DNA of 11,785 nt from Natrialbaceae archaeon B1-Br10_E2g27 (lineage in GTDB: Archaea > Halobacteriota > Halobacteria > Halobacteriales > Natrialbaceae), in contig LKMM01000045.1 in assembly GCA_001563885.1 (NCBI GenBank), positions 1 to 11,785 of the forward strand, in the 5' to 3' direction. This document shows positions 1-6,271 of this stretch, piece after piece (the stretch's first letter is position 1; every line of letters starts with the position of its first letter). The notes under the pieces were generated by a model. The model was not told the origin of the DNA. It saw only the letters and a list, made by a program, of their open reading frames with translations, and made no database searches. The position numbers were made by a program, and so were the translations under genes.

Positions 1-40
1 ATTTCCGCTAGAGTGGTACCCAGAGTACGAACTCTTAACA

Positions 41-50
41 CAATATAAGG
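41..50 (+). promoter_or_regulatory. TATA-like promoter element for get3
   Basis: An AT-rich stretch (CAATATAAGG) stands out from GC-rich surroundings. An archaeal TATA box here would start transcription near position 70-75, about 50 nt before the ATG at 121 and after the alternative GTG at 64. This favours the ATG as the real start. The promoter is inferred from sequence only. Confidence 0.45.
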
Positions 51-120
51 TATTTGTCGGTCGGTGGCGGGCTCGGAGGCGACCGACGAATACTCGTGTC
101 GGGGCAGGCTACGCGGAGCC

Positions 121-1254
121 ATGAGCGGACTCGACGTCGAGCCGGCCGACGACACTGAGGAGGCGGTCGCCGAGGACAATACGATCGAAGTGACGCCGAC
201 GGACTCCGTCGGCGACGAGCGGGAGACGATTACGGTCGATGCAGCCGACGAACCGCTCGAGGGCCCCGAGTACGTCCTCTACGGCGGCAAAGGTGGTGTC
301 GGCAAGACGACGATGGCGGCGGCGACGGCTATAGACAGTGCCAAAAGCGGCATTCGGACGTTGCTGGTCTCGACTGACCCTGCTCACTCGCTGTCCGATA
401 CGCTCGAGCGCGATGTGCCGGCCGAACCGGAGCGAATCGATGAGGAGTACCCACTGTATGCCGCCGAGATCGATCCCGAGGCAGCAATCGAAAACGGGCA
501 GGCAGCGTTCGTCGACACCGAAGGGGGCGGGCTCGGCGGGCTGGGTGGACTCGGCGAGATGCTCGGCGAGGAGAACCCGATGGATGCCCTGCTTGGTGGC
601 TCGATGCCCGGTGCAGACGAGGCTGCCGCGATGCAACTGCTGCTTGAATATCTCGATGACCCTCGGTTCGATCGGGTCGTCGTCGACACGGCACCGACTG
701 GGCATACGCTTCGGCTCCTGAAGCTGCCCGAAATCATGGATACGATGGTCGGCCGACTGTTGCAGTTTCGCCAGCGCATCGGTGGCATGTTCGAGGGAAT
801 AAAAGGCATGTTTGGCGGCGAGGAGCCGCCCGAACCCGAGGAGGGACTCGAGGATCTAGACGAACTGCGTGATCGGATCGAGCGTCTCCGGGCGGCCCTC
901 CAGGATCCGACGCGGACGGACTTTCGGATCGTCCTCGTCCCCGAGGAGATGAGCGTCTTCGAGTCAAAACGGCTGCGTGCCCAGCTTCAGGAGTTCGACA
1001 TTCCCGTCGGGACCGTCGTCGTCAACCGGGTCATGGAGCCGCTTTCGGACGTCACCGACGACGTCGACGGTGCGTTTCTCCAGCCGAATCTCGACGACTG
1101 TGCGTTCTGCCAGCGTCGCTGGGATGTACAACAAAAAGCGCTGGCGGAAGCTCAGGACCTCTTTCGAGGGACAGCTGTCAGACGCGTTCCACTCTTTGCC
1201 GAGGAGGTACGCGGTGAGACGATGCTTGCGGTCGTTGCAGCCTGCCTCCGCTAG
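121..1254 (+). CDS. get3: Get3/ArsA-family (TRC40-type) ATPase
   Basis: This is a soluble dimeric P-loop ATPase of the ArsA/Get3 family. Eukaryotic Get3/TRC40 delivers tail-anchored proteins to the membrane, and the archaeal homologues are thought to act similarly. The 377-aa protein shows a deviant Walker A (GGKGGVGKTT, residues 55-64), switch I (STDPAHS, 84-90), switch II (DTAPTGHT, 189-196), VVVNRV near residue 303 and a C-terminal CAFC (327-330). That CxxC matches the zinc-binding cysteine pair of Get3. A Gly/Leu/Met-rich loop (135-163) and an amphipathic Met/Gly stretch (221-233) lie where Get3 proteins carry client-binding helices. It is a single ATPase domain, unlike the tandem arsenite-pump ArsA, and no arsenic genes are adjacent. 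About 45 acidic, probably disordered residues precede the domain. The start is ATG 121 rather than GTG 64 because of the TATA position. The family is certain; the client specificity is inferred. Confidence 0.93.
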   Translation: MSGLDVEPADDTEEAVAEDNTIEVTPTDSVGDERETITVDAADEPLEGPEYVLYGGKGGVGKTTMAAATAIDSAKSGIRTLLVSTDPAHSLSDTLERDVPAEPERIDEEYPLYAAEIDPEAAIENGQAAFVDTEGGGLGGLGGLGEMLGEENPMDALLGGSMPGADEAAAMQLLLEYLDDPRFDRVVVDTAPTGHTLRLLKLPEIMDTMVGRLLQFRQRIGGMFEGIKGMFGGEEPPEPEEGLEDLDELRDRIERLRAALQDPTRTDFRIVLVPEEMSVFESKRLRAQLQEFDIPVGTVVVNRVMEPLSDVTDDVDGAFLQPNLDDCAFCQRRWDVQQKALAEAQDLFRGTAVRRVPLFAEEVRGETMLAVVAACLR

Positions 1255-1271
1255 TGCTTTGACAAGCCTGA

Positions 1272-1317
1272 ACTGATGGGTCGAACCAGTCGGTGGGTGT
1301 CGGTTCGACCCATCAGT
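1272..1317. repeat. 16-bp perfect inverted repeat after get3
   Basis: ACTGATGGGTCGAACC (1272-1287) is repeated exactly in inverted form at 1302-1317, with a 14-nt spacer. It begins 18 bp after the get3 stop. RNA from either strand could form a strong hairpin. No T-run follows on the plus strand, so it is not a classic terminator; it could be a transcript-end stabiliser, a bidirectional termination aid or a protein-binding dyad. A shorter alternative pairing (TGGGT 1294-1298 with ACCCA 1308-1312) uses the same right arm. The repeat itself is certain and its function is unknown. Confidence 0.85.
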
Positions 1318-1369
1318 CGACGCTTGGCGGAGTACTAGCAGTACTTCCGGGGTTTAATCGCCTCAATAG

Positions 1370-1413
1370 CGAGATTTTACAGTAATATAGCCGTATTTTA
1401 CAGTAAAATCTCG
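1370..1413. repeat. Paired TTACNGTAA sites within an 11-bp inverted repeat (left pair)
   Basis: TTACAGTAA occurs at 1377-1385 and again at 1398-1406, exactly 21 bp apart (two helical turns). An outer inverted repeat encloses both: CGAGATTTTAC (1370-1380) pairs with GTAAAATCTCG (1403-1413). The right-hand site extends to a 15-bp near-palindrome (ATTTTAC-A-GTAAAAT, 1395-1409). The region is AT-rich and contains TATA-like strings on both strands. It lies 3' of the small RHH gene, which runs leftward. A second pair with the same 21-bp spacing lies at 1627-1656 on the other side of that gene. Confidence 0.8.
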
Positions 1414-1434
1414 GGTGATCGTTGGTTCACTCGG

Positions 1435-1617
1435 TCAATCTGATAACTGATTTGCAAGAATCTGCGCCAACTCTGCTTCATCACGCTCAAGAGCGATGGC
1501 TGTGGCAGTCTCGATCGTATCTGACCAACTGTCACAGTCGTATTCAGCCATTACCAGGGCGAGTTGCTCCATCACTTCGTCAGAGACGGTCAGACTGTTG
1601 TATCCATTCGGTGGCAT
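1435..1617 (-). CDS. Small ribbon-helix-helix-like protein
   Basis: This 60-aa acidic protein starts MPPNGYNSLTVSDEV. Residues 8-12 (SLTVS) could form a short beta strand, followed by helices around 13-25 (DEVMEQLALVMAE) and 30-44 (SWSDTIETATAIAL). That order is typical of CopG/Arc-type ribbon-helix-helix DNA-binding proteins and of many haloarchaeal antitoxin-like proteins. The C-terminus (45-60) is acidic and helical. I cannot name a specific family. No toxin gene adjoins it, so an antitoxin role is unsupported. Codon use is less GC-biased than in neighbouring genes (AAT, ACT, GCA, CTT, TTA, TCA appear), which suggests recent acquisition. The gene is bracketed by two pairs of TTACNGTAA, one pair covering its expected promoter, consistent with autoregulation. 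The coding call is fairly good; the DNA-binding role is inferred from the pattern alone. Confidence 0.6.
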   Translation of the reverse strand: MPPNGYNSLTVSDEVMEQLALVMAEYDCDSWSDTIETATAIALERDEAELAQILANQLSD

Positions 1618-1626
1618 GACAGATGC

Positions 1627-1656
1627 TTACGGTAAAAACGAATGAATTTACTGTAA
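1627..1656. promoter_or_regulatory. Paired TTACNGTAA operator-like sites upstream of the small RHH gene (right pair)
   Basis: TTACGGTAA (1627-1635) and TTACTGTAA (1648-1656) lie 10 and 31 bp upstream of the ATG at 1617 on the minus strand, with the same 21-bp spacing as the left pair at 1377-1406. They cover the expected transcription start and the upstream promoter edge (minus-strand ATAACTTA near 1655-1662), where a bound dimer would repress. The motif is seen directly; regulation is inferred. Confidence 0.6.
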
Positions 1657-1694
1657 GTTATCGTTTCTGACCCGAATAAACCCCAGAAGTAGTG

Positions 1695-2843
1695 CTAGAC
1701 TGGCAACGGCACCCACCCCGACGTCGGGAAGACGCCGACGAGCGCGAGGACAGCGATGACGAACGTCGTCGCAACGATACTCGTTGCAGGCGGGTCCCAG
1801 TGGGTATCACCGTGCATGTAGAACAGCCGCTGGGAGAGTTCACCGAACAGCGCGCCGAGGATACCGAACACTGCGCCCAGTACGATCGCTTCCAGCAAGA
1901 AGAGCTCGGCCTGGGCGGTACTCGGCGTCGCGTCGGCCAGCGTGAGCCCGGCGTAGGCCATCGGAGCCGTCGAGGCCGGCAAAGTAATATGGTGAGTTAC
2001 CGGCACCGGAATCTGAAAGATGGCGAAATCTTCGGTGATGCCGGTGTTCAGAAAGATCAGGCTCGCGGCACTGATACCGAAGGCCAGATACGGGCTCCCG
2101 GTCGCCCAGAAGGTAAGCCCGCCGAGGACGCCGAAAGCGAAGCCGACAATGGCGACACCGGACCACCGATAGAACCACGGCAGCCACGGCTCGGTGTCGA
2201 GTCGCGGATTCGGCTCGCCCGCTTGCCCGGCAGTCTCGTGTTCGTCCTCACGTTCGAACGGCGAGACGTCGAGAATTCCGTCGCCTCGAACCGTCCCGAC
2301 CACGTCGTATCCAAATGCGAGTCGGTGGGCCAGCGCCGACAGCACGACCCCCATCGCAATCGGATCCCAGGGCAACCCAAGCCCATCAGAGACGAAAAAG
2401 ACGAGAAAGCCGACGACGCCGAAAAGCCCGCCGACTAGCAAGACATCATTGTAGCGTCCACCGAAGGCAATGAGGATGTTCTTCGCATCGTGGTATCCCC
2501 AGCCGCCGCCAAAGCCAGGCTCCATATATCCCTTTTTTGCGGCGTAGGCACTCGCAGCCGCGCCGCCGCCGAAGGCAATATGTGGACCAAAAAACGCGCC
2601 GAAGGCAATTTCGGCGGTCACGACACCTGCCGGATCACCGAGGCCAAACCCCTCCTCGAGTGTGACCATCCCGGAGATTCTGGCCATCTCACCCGCCACG
2701 ACCATAACGCCGGTAAAGACGAACGCCGGCAGCGCACCGAAAGCGGCCCCAAGGATGCCACCGGCAAAGGCGGCGACAATCATCGCGGCCAGCAACTCTG
2801 GTGGCCAGCCCAGTATCTGGGCGACGACGACGCTGTTACTCAC
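1695..2843 (-). CDS. Multi-pass membrane protein with internal duplication, function unknown
   Basis: This 382-aa protein starts at GTG 2843. It is very hydrophobic, with roughly eight to ten likely membrane segments (around 17-50, 75-100, 132-152, 162-178, 228-247, 252-268, 285-303, 313-335 and 353-374) and a charged loop at 185-225. I do not recognise a named family or a transporter signature. The two halves repeat the same order of motifs: a Gly-rich box (28-39 and 234-245), PHI/HHI followed by AYA (87-101 and 284-298), a second Gly-rich box FG[VI][VL]G (138-149 and 323-334) and WDPxA (159-163 and 349-353). This points to an internal tandem duplication, as in many carriers and channels. 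The stop codon lies 77 bp from the RHH gene start. The GTG start overlaps the end of a possible small ORF (GTGAGTAA), which hints at translational coupling. It is surely coding; its function is open. Confidence 0.85.
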   Translation of the reverse strand: MSNSVVVAQILGWPPELLAAMIVAAFAGGILGAAFGALPAFVFTGVMVVAGEMARISGMVTLEEGFGLGDPAGVVTAEIAFGAFFGPHIAFGGGAAASAYAAKKGYMEPGFGGGWGYHDAKNILIAFGGRYNDVLLVGGLFGVVGFLVFFVSDGLGLPWDPIAMGVVLSALAHRLAFGYDVVGTVRGDGILDVSPFEREDEHETAGQAGEPNPRLDTEPWLPWFYRWSGVAIVGFAFGVLGGLTFWATGSPYLAFGISAASLIFLNTGITEDFAIFQIPVPVTHHITLPASTAPMAYAGLTLADATPSTAQAELFLLEAIVLGAVFGILGALFGELSQRLFYMHGDTHWDPPATSIVATTFVIAVLALVGVFPTSGWVPLPV

Positions 2844-2994
2844 CGTCGATCACCCCCTCGAGACGCCGCTGTCTCGGCGTTGGTTGTCTCTGTCGGTTCG
2901 CTTCCCCTACACCCTCGAGCGCTCCCCGACCAATCGTTTGCCCTGTCACTTTCCCGAGCCATCCATCAGCCCGGATCGAACTGGCGTGGATCAT
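2836..2994 (-). CDS. Possible small protein upstream of the membrane protein
   Basis: An open frame of 52 codons runs from ATG 2994 (MIHASSIRADGWLGK...) to a TAA at 2836-2838, overlapping the GTG start of the membrane protein (GTGAGTAA on the minus strand). The overlap and a suitable upstream AT-rich box suggest a coupled leader gene. Against this, the product is Arg/Gln-rich in its second half, the third-position GC bias is weak and no domain is visible. It may simply be the 5' untranslated region of the downstream gene. Confidence 0.3.
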   Translation of the reverse strand: MIHASSIRADGWLGKVTGQTIGRGALEGVGEANRQRQPTPRQRRLEGVIDGE

Positions 2995-3006
2995 GTCCCT
3001 CAGCCG

Positions 3007-3128
3007 TCAATAGCGCAATCGACGGCCCCTATACTCCCACGAACGGATAATAATAGTTTCTTCACAGCTTCCGGATACTCTCGGGATAATAGCACTTTTA
3101 TTCCACAGAGACACACGGTATCGTTCTG
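3007..3128. other. Intergenic region between dapE and the membrane-protein unit
   Basis: This AT-richer spacer lies downstream of dapE and upstream of the 1695-2994 unit, all on the minus strand. It contains the minus-strand TATA-like string TATTATTAT (3047-3055), which would start transcription near 3025-3030 and so feed the 2994 ORF and the membrane protein. A plus-strand TTTTA run at 3099-3103 reads as A-rich on the minus strand, so it gives no obvious dapE terminator. I see no RNA gene. Confidence 0.4.
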
Positions 3129-4211
3129 TTACCCGACCAGTTCCCGTAGAGCTTCTGTGAGAACGTCCGCAGCTCGCTCGATATCCGAGAAGTGAACGTA
3201 CTCGCGTTCGGCGTGGGCGACGCCACCATCCCCGTCGGCGAGTACGCCGGGCCCGAAGACGACGGTTGGCGCGTCGGCCGCAAAAAACCCGGCCTCGGTC
3301 GCCGCACCGAACGGCCGGACTGCCCCGCCGCTTGCCTCCTCGAGCACTCCGACCAATCGCTCGTCTTCGTCGGTAACGAACGCCGTCGGGAAGGGCGTAT
3401 CCGGACGGATAAGATCGACGGACACCGACAGCCCGTCAGGGACACGCTCCTCGAGAAACGGTTTTAAATCTCCGCGAAACGACTCGCTCGTCTCCGGTGG
3501 AACGCTCCGTCTGTCGAAGGTCACAGTTGCGGTCTCGGGGACGCGATTGGGTGCATCGCCGGCCTCGAGCATCGTTGCAGTCAGTTTCGGCCCACCGAGG
3601 ATGGGATCGTCGCCGGGGCCGACTGCCTCGTCGAATCGTTCGAGCGCCGAAAGCACACTCGAGCAGCCAAACACTGCGTTCCGGTCGGCAGGGACGCTCG
3701 CGGCGTGGCCACCCTCTCCCTCGAGGGTAATCGTTCCCTCACACTGGCCACGGGCGGCGATACAGACATCGAGGTCGGTGGGTTCACCGACGATGTAGCC
3801 ATCGGCGGTGAGTCGGTCGGCGAGACCGGCCGCGCCAGTCATCAGTGTCTCCTCATCGGGCGTGATCGCGAGTGTGAGTCGACCTGCCGTCGGCTCGAGG
3901 CGGAGAAACGCCGCGAGCAAAGCAGCGAGTGGCCCCTTCGCGTCACAGGCCCCACGGCCGCAGACGACGTCACCATCACGTTCGTAGGGAACGTGGGGGG
4001 CAACGGTGTCGATGTGGGTATTCAGGACGATGTGGGATGTGTCATCGGTTGGACTGCCTTTGCTCGCGAGCACATTCCCAAACTCGTCAACTGTCGGCTC
4101 GAGGCCGGCCTCCCGAAGGGTCTCACACAGCAATTCTCGCATCGCCGATACGTCCTCGTGGGAGGGTGTCCGGATCGCCTCGGCGTGAAAGTCTGCGATG
4201 TCGAAGTCCAT
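3129..4211 (-). CDS. dapE: DapE-like succinyl-diaminopimelate desuccinylase (M20 family)
   Basis: This cytoplasmic zinc amidohydrolase is predicted to cleave N-succinyl-LL-2,6-diaminopimelate to succinate and LL-diaminopimelate. The 360-aa protein carries the M20 metal and catalytic set: H66 and D68 (NTHIDTV), the bridging D90 (GRGACDAKGP), the catalytic pair E120/E121 (TPDEE), E143 (GEPTD) and H333 near the C-terminus (GVAHAER). The inserted dimerisation domain is present, with GGHAA (168-171 region) and NRVPETATVTFDRR (222-235). M20 enzymes with different substrates (ArgE, LysK, carboxypeptidases) look alike. The DapE call relies on context: the ATG shares one base with the lysA stop (TAATG), and dapA, dapB and dapD lie upstream on the same strand. 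It is somewhat shorter than bacterial DapE (about 375 aa), as is common in haloarchaea. Confidence 0.88.
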   Translation of the reverse strand: MDFDIADFHAEAIRTPSHEDVSAMRELLCETLREAGLEPTVDEFGNVLASKGSPTDDTSHIVLNTHIDTVAPHVPYERDGDVVCGRGACDAKGPLAALLAAFLRLEPTAGRLTLAITPDEETLMTGAAGLADRLTADGYIVGEPTDLDVCIAARGQCEGTITLEGEGGHAASVPADRNAVFGCSSVLSALERFDEAVGPGDDPILGGPKLTATMLEAGDAPNRVPETATVTFDRRSVPPETSESFRGDLKPFLEERVPDGLSVSVDLIRPDTPFPTAFVTDEDERLVGVLEEASGGAVRPFGAATEAGFFAADAPTVVFGPGVLADGDGGVAHAEREYVHFSDIERAADVLTEALRELVG

Positions 4212-5446
4212 TACTGTTCAACTCGAGTGACGTCCTCGAGTGTCTCGCGGCGACGGACGACGCGGGCCTCACCGTCCTCGAGGCCGACTTCGGCGGGCCG
4301 TGGCTGGGAGTGAAACTGGCTTGCGAGTTCGTAGCCATACGAGCCGGCGTTGCCGATGGCCAGCATGTCACCACGTTCGGGGCGGGCGATCGGCCGGTCG
4401 TGAGCGAAGACATCGGCGCTCGTACAGACCGGGCCGCCGACGGTGGCCGGGTGTGGTTCGCGGTCGGGGGCGCTCACGTTCAACATGGGATGGTAGGAGC
4501 CGAACATCGCCGGCCGGACCATCGTCGCCAGGCTCGCGTCGACGCCAACGACAGTCGAATCCGGGGCCTCTTTGATCGTATTGACCTCGGTGAGGATGAG
4601 TCCCGCGTCGGCAACGATATACCGGCCGGGCTCGAGTTTGAGCGTCGCCTCGACGTCACCAACAGCGTCTCTGACCATCTTGGCCGTTCGCTCGAGATCA
4701 AGCGGCTCGTCGTCCTCACGGTAGGGGACGCCGTAGCCGCCGCCGACGTCGACAAACTCGAGGTCCGAATCGTCGATCCGGCGGGCCATCTCGCCGACGC
4801 GGGCAATTGCCTTGCAGTGGTCCTCGAGTCCCTCGGTGAGGACGCCGCTGCCGGCATGGGAGTGGAGGCCAACGAGGTCGAACTCCTCGCGAACCCGTTT
4901 GGCGACCTCGGGTACCTGCTCGTAGGGGATGCCGAACTTCGCGTCCGCACCGGTGGCCACTTTTTCGTGATGGCCCGTCCCGATCCCCGGGTTGATGCGG
5001 ATGGCAATTCGGCCGTCGTAGTCACGTTCGGCCAGCCGATCGAGCGTGTCGGTCGCTCCGATCGTGATCGTTAATCCAGGATTCTCGGCCGCGAGGTCGA
5101 CCGCATAATCTAGGTCGTGATCCGGCGGATTGACCGCCGTATACTGCATCGCGTTCGGATCCGCGCCCGCCTGCACCGACCGCTCGAGTTCACCCCAGGC
5201 GGCACACTCGATCTCGCCGCCGACATCGAGGACGGCCTCCAAGACGGCCTTGCCTGTGTGTGCCTTCGCGGCGTACATGACCTCGGCGTCGGGGAACGCC
5301 GCCGAAAAGCGGGCGTAGTTTTCTTTGACGCGATCTAAGTCCATCACGTAAAGCGGCGTTCCATACTCGTCAGCGAGCGTCTCGAGTCGCGGCAGGTCCC
5401 AGTCCGTGAGTCGACGGACCGCCGGCGACTCATCGAAAGTCGTCAT
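4211..5446 (-). CDS. lysA: Diaminopimelate decarboxylase
   Basis: This PLP-dependent fold-III decarboxylase makes L-lysine from meso-diaminopimelate, the last step of the pathway. The 411-aa protein shows the PLP lysine K61 in YAAKAHTGKAV, HSHAGSG (195-201), the phosphate-binding GGGYG (about 235-239), EPGR (272-275), the active-site cysteine C341 in GGPVCTSADVF and the C-terminal GNAGSYGYELAS. The open frame extends upstream to 5833, but it overlaps the DUF7344 gene there and has unnatural composition. ATG 5446 (MTTFDESPAVRRLTDWDLPR) gives the usual family length. A 73-bp gap separates it from the DUF7344 gene and may hold its own promoter (minus-strand AAAACCCAAAT near 5480). It overlaps dapE by one base, so the two are surely co-transcribed. 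Confidence 0.96.
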   Translation of the reverse strand: MTTFDESPAVRRLTDWDLPRLETLADEYGTPLYVMDLDRVKENYARFSAAFPDAEVMYAAKAHTGKAVLEAVLDVGGEIECAAWGELERSVQAGADPNAMQYTAVNPPDHDLDYAVDLAAENPGLTITIGATDTLDRLAERDYDGRIAIRINPGIGTGHHEKVATGADAKFGIPYEQVPEVAKRVREEFDLVGLHSHAGSGVLTEGLEDHCKAIARVGEMARRIDDSDLEFVDVGGGYGVPYREDDEPLDLERTAKMVRDAVGDVEATLKLEPGRYIVADAGLILTEVNTIKEAPDSTVVGVDASLATMVRPAMFGSYHPMLNVSAPDREPHPATVGGPVCTSADVFAHDRPIARPERGDMLAIGNAGSYGYELASQFHSQPRPAEVGLEDGEARVVRRRETLEDVTRVEQ

Positions 5447-5519
5447 TACCGACTCAAAGTGACCGCGAGAACTCAAGGATTTGGGTTTTCCGATCACCGC
5501 AAGGAGAGGACTCTCGGTC

Positions 5520-5966
5520 TCACTCGTTCGGGAGGGTTCCGGTTTCGGTGTATCTAGCGTGGTCGAGCCACGTCCGAAGTGGCGTCGTCTCGTGATACCG
5601 AACCGTCTCTTCCCGGCGGTCGTACTCGATGACGCCAGCCGCCTCGAGACGTGGGAGATGCTTGTGATGTAACTCGGCTTCGGATATCCTTGGGCCGGCC
5701 TCGTCCGCCGACGATCCGGCCTCCTGGATGGCGTTTGCCAGTTCGAGGAGTCGTGTACACGAAATACTCGACTCGTCGGCTTCGGCCAGCGAATAAAGAA
5801 CATATCTGTGACCCCGATCTGCCAGCAGGGCACAGACCTCGTCTATCCATCCCGCCGTACTCGAGCGATCGACCGGGTCTGAACGACCGGCCGAGCAGTG
5901 AGGAACGTTATTATCTGTCGTGATCTCGTGCAAGTTGTTATTATCCATAGTTTGATTTTCAACCAT
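5520..5966 (-). CDS. DUF7344-type winged-helix protein
   Basis: This 148-aa haloarchaeal winged-helix protein resembles the DUF7344 group. About 38 polar residues precede the domain: DEVCALLADRGHRYVLYSLAE (42-62), a middle helix ISCTRLLELANAI (68-80), and the recognition and wing part ISEAELHHKHLPRLEAAGVIEYDRREETVRY (94-124). These proteins are presumed transcriptional regulators, with largely unknown targets. It sits between dapD and lysA on the same strand, in an otherwise biosynthetic cluster. It may regulate the cluster or be an unrelated insertion. ATG 5966 is chosen because a TATA-like TTAAAAT lies about 23 bp upstream, giving a leaderless message. An alternative ATG at 5948 lies within a second copy of the same local sequence (CCATAG at 5945-5950 and 5963-5968). 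Confidence 0.85.
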   Translation of the reverse strand: MVENQTMDNNNLHEITTDNNVPHCSAGRSDPVDRSSTAGWIDEVCALLADRGHRYVLYSLAEADESSISCTRLLELANAIQEAGSSADEAGPRISEAELHHKHLPRLEAAGVIEYDRREETVRYHETTPLRTWLDHARYTETGTLPNE

Positions 5967-5985
5967 AGGTTGGATTGTAGTGTGG

Positions 5986-5992
5986 ATTTTAA
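5986..5992 (-). promoter_or_regulatory. TATA-like box of the DUF7344 gene
   Basis: Minus-strand TTAAAAT is centred about 23 bp upstream of ATG 5966, which would give a leaderless transcript starting at or next to the ATG. It is read from sequence only. Confidence 0.5.
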
Positions 5993-6083
5993 TCGTTCAG
6001 ACGCTAGTAGTCAGTAGTAAACATCAGTGTTTCGGCCATTAGACTATGTTTGTCAATATAGTTGCTACACAACTCGTATCCGA

Positions 6084-6179
6084 TCAGACGTAGCCGTCGA
6101 TGTCGACTGCGATCCCGTCGTCGGTTCGTTCGACCGCCTCGAGCATGTCGATAATGACCGACGAGTCGAGAAACGTCAT
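6084..6179 (-). pseudogene. vapC: Truncated VapC (PIN-domain toxin) remnant
   Basis: The 31-codon frame begins MTFLDSSVIIDMLEAVE, the characteristic first strand of haloarchaeal VapC PIN-domain RNases, with the first catalytic aspartate in FLDSS. It then runs into unrelated sequence and stops. Active VapC proteins are about 120-140 aa and need three or four acidic residues, so this copy cannot be a working nuclease. I looked for the rest of the PIN domain in the following 80 bp on the same strand and saw nothing convincing. Its ATG overlaps the TGA of the preceding antitoxin remnant (ATGA), the usual vapBC junction. Confidence 0.75.
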
Positions 6180-6259
6180 CGATCGAAACTCTCGTCGTCT
6201 CGCTTGAGGCGATCGAGTTTTGCTTTCGTCTCTTCGGACACTCGAATCGAGGTACTCAT
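6176..6259 (-). pseudogene. vapB: Shortened VapB-type antitoxin remnant
   Basis: This 27-aa frame (MSTSIRVSEETKAKLDRLKR...) matches the N-terminal DNA-binding part of the haloarchaeal antitoxins that precede VapC. Such antitoxins are usually about 60-75 aa, and the C-terminal toxin-binding segment is missing here. The stop overlaps the VapC-remnant start by ATGA, so the loss looks like an internal deletion that kept the junction, rather than a frameshift. A short peptide could still bind DNA, but more likely it is decaying. Confidence 0.7.
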
Positions 6260-6271
6260 GTGTATACACAT
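6258..6271. promoter_or_regulatory. 14-bp perfect palindrome at the antitoxin start (operator-like)
   Basis: ATGTGTATACACAT is its own reverse complement and overlaps the ATG of the VapB remnant (6259). Vap-type antitoxins repress their own operon through dyads near the start, so this is probably the fossil operator. A second short dyad, ATTG-CATA-CAAT, follows at 6270-6281. Confidence 0.55.

Noticed and set aside
64..120. GTG-initiated N-terminal extension of Get3
   Set aside because: The TATA-like box at 41-50 would start transcription after this GTG, and the added residues do not resemble the acidic protein that follows.
1302..1317. tRNA T-arm-like sequence GGTTCGACCC
   Set aside because: No acceptor, D or anticodon arm can be built around it; it is explained as one arm of the 16-bp inverted repeat.
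1331..1345. Two AGTACT palindromes 9 bp apart
   Set aside because: They are short 6-bp palindromes, likely by chance at this density, with no gene start at a suitable distance.
1422..1619. 65-codon plus-strand frame antisense to the small RHH gene
   Set aside because: It has a TTG start and Arg/His/Ser-rich composition and mirrors the RHH gene; an antisense RNA is possible, but a protein is not supported.
3929..5074. Long open frame on the plus strand across dapE and lysA
   Set aside because: It is antisense to two genes with clear catalytic motifs, has an Arg/His/Gly-rich composition and results from the high GC codon bias of the opposite strand.
3340..5400. Very frequent CTCGAG hexamers
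   Set aside because: They mostly encode Leu-Glu or are antisense to it in acidic, GC-rich haloarchaeal genes, so they reflect codon and residue bias rather than a dispersed element.
5447..5833. Upstream extension of the lysA frame
   Set aside because: It overlaps the DUF7344 gene in another frame, is basic and lacks domain signal; ATG 5446 gives the normal family length.
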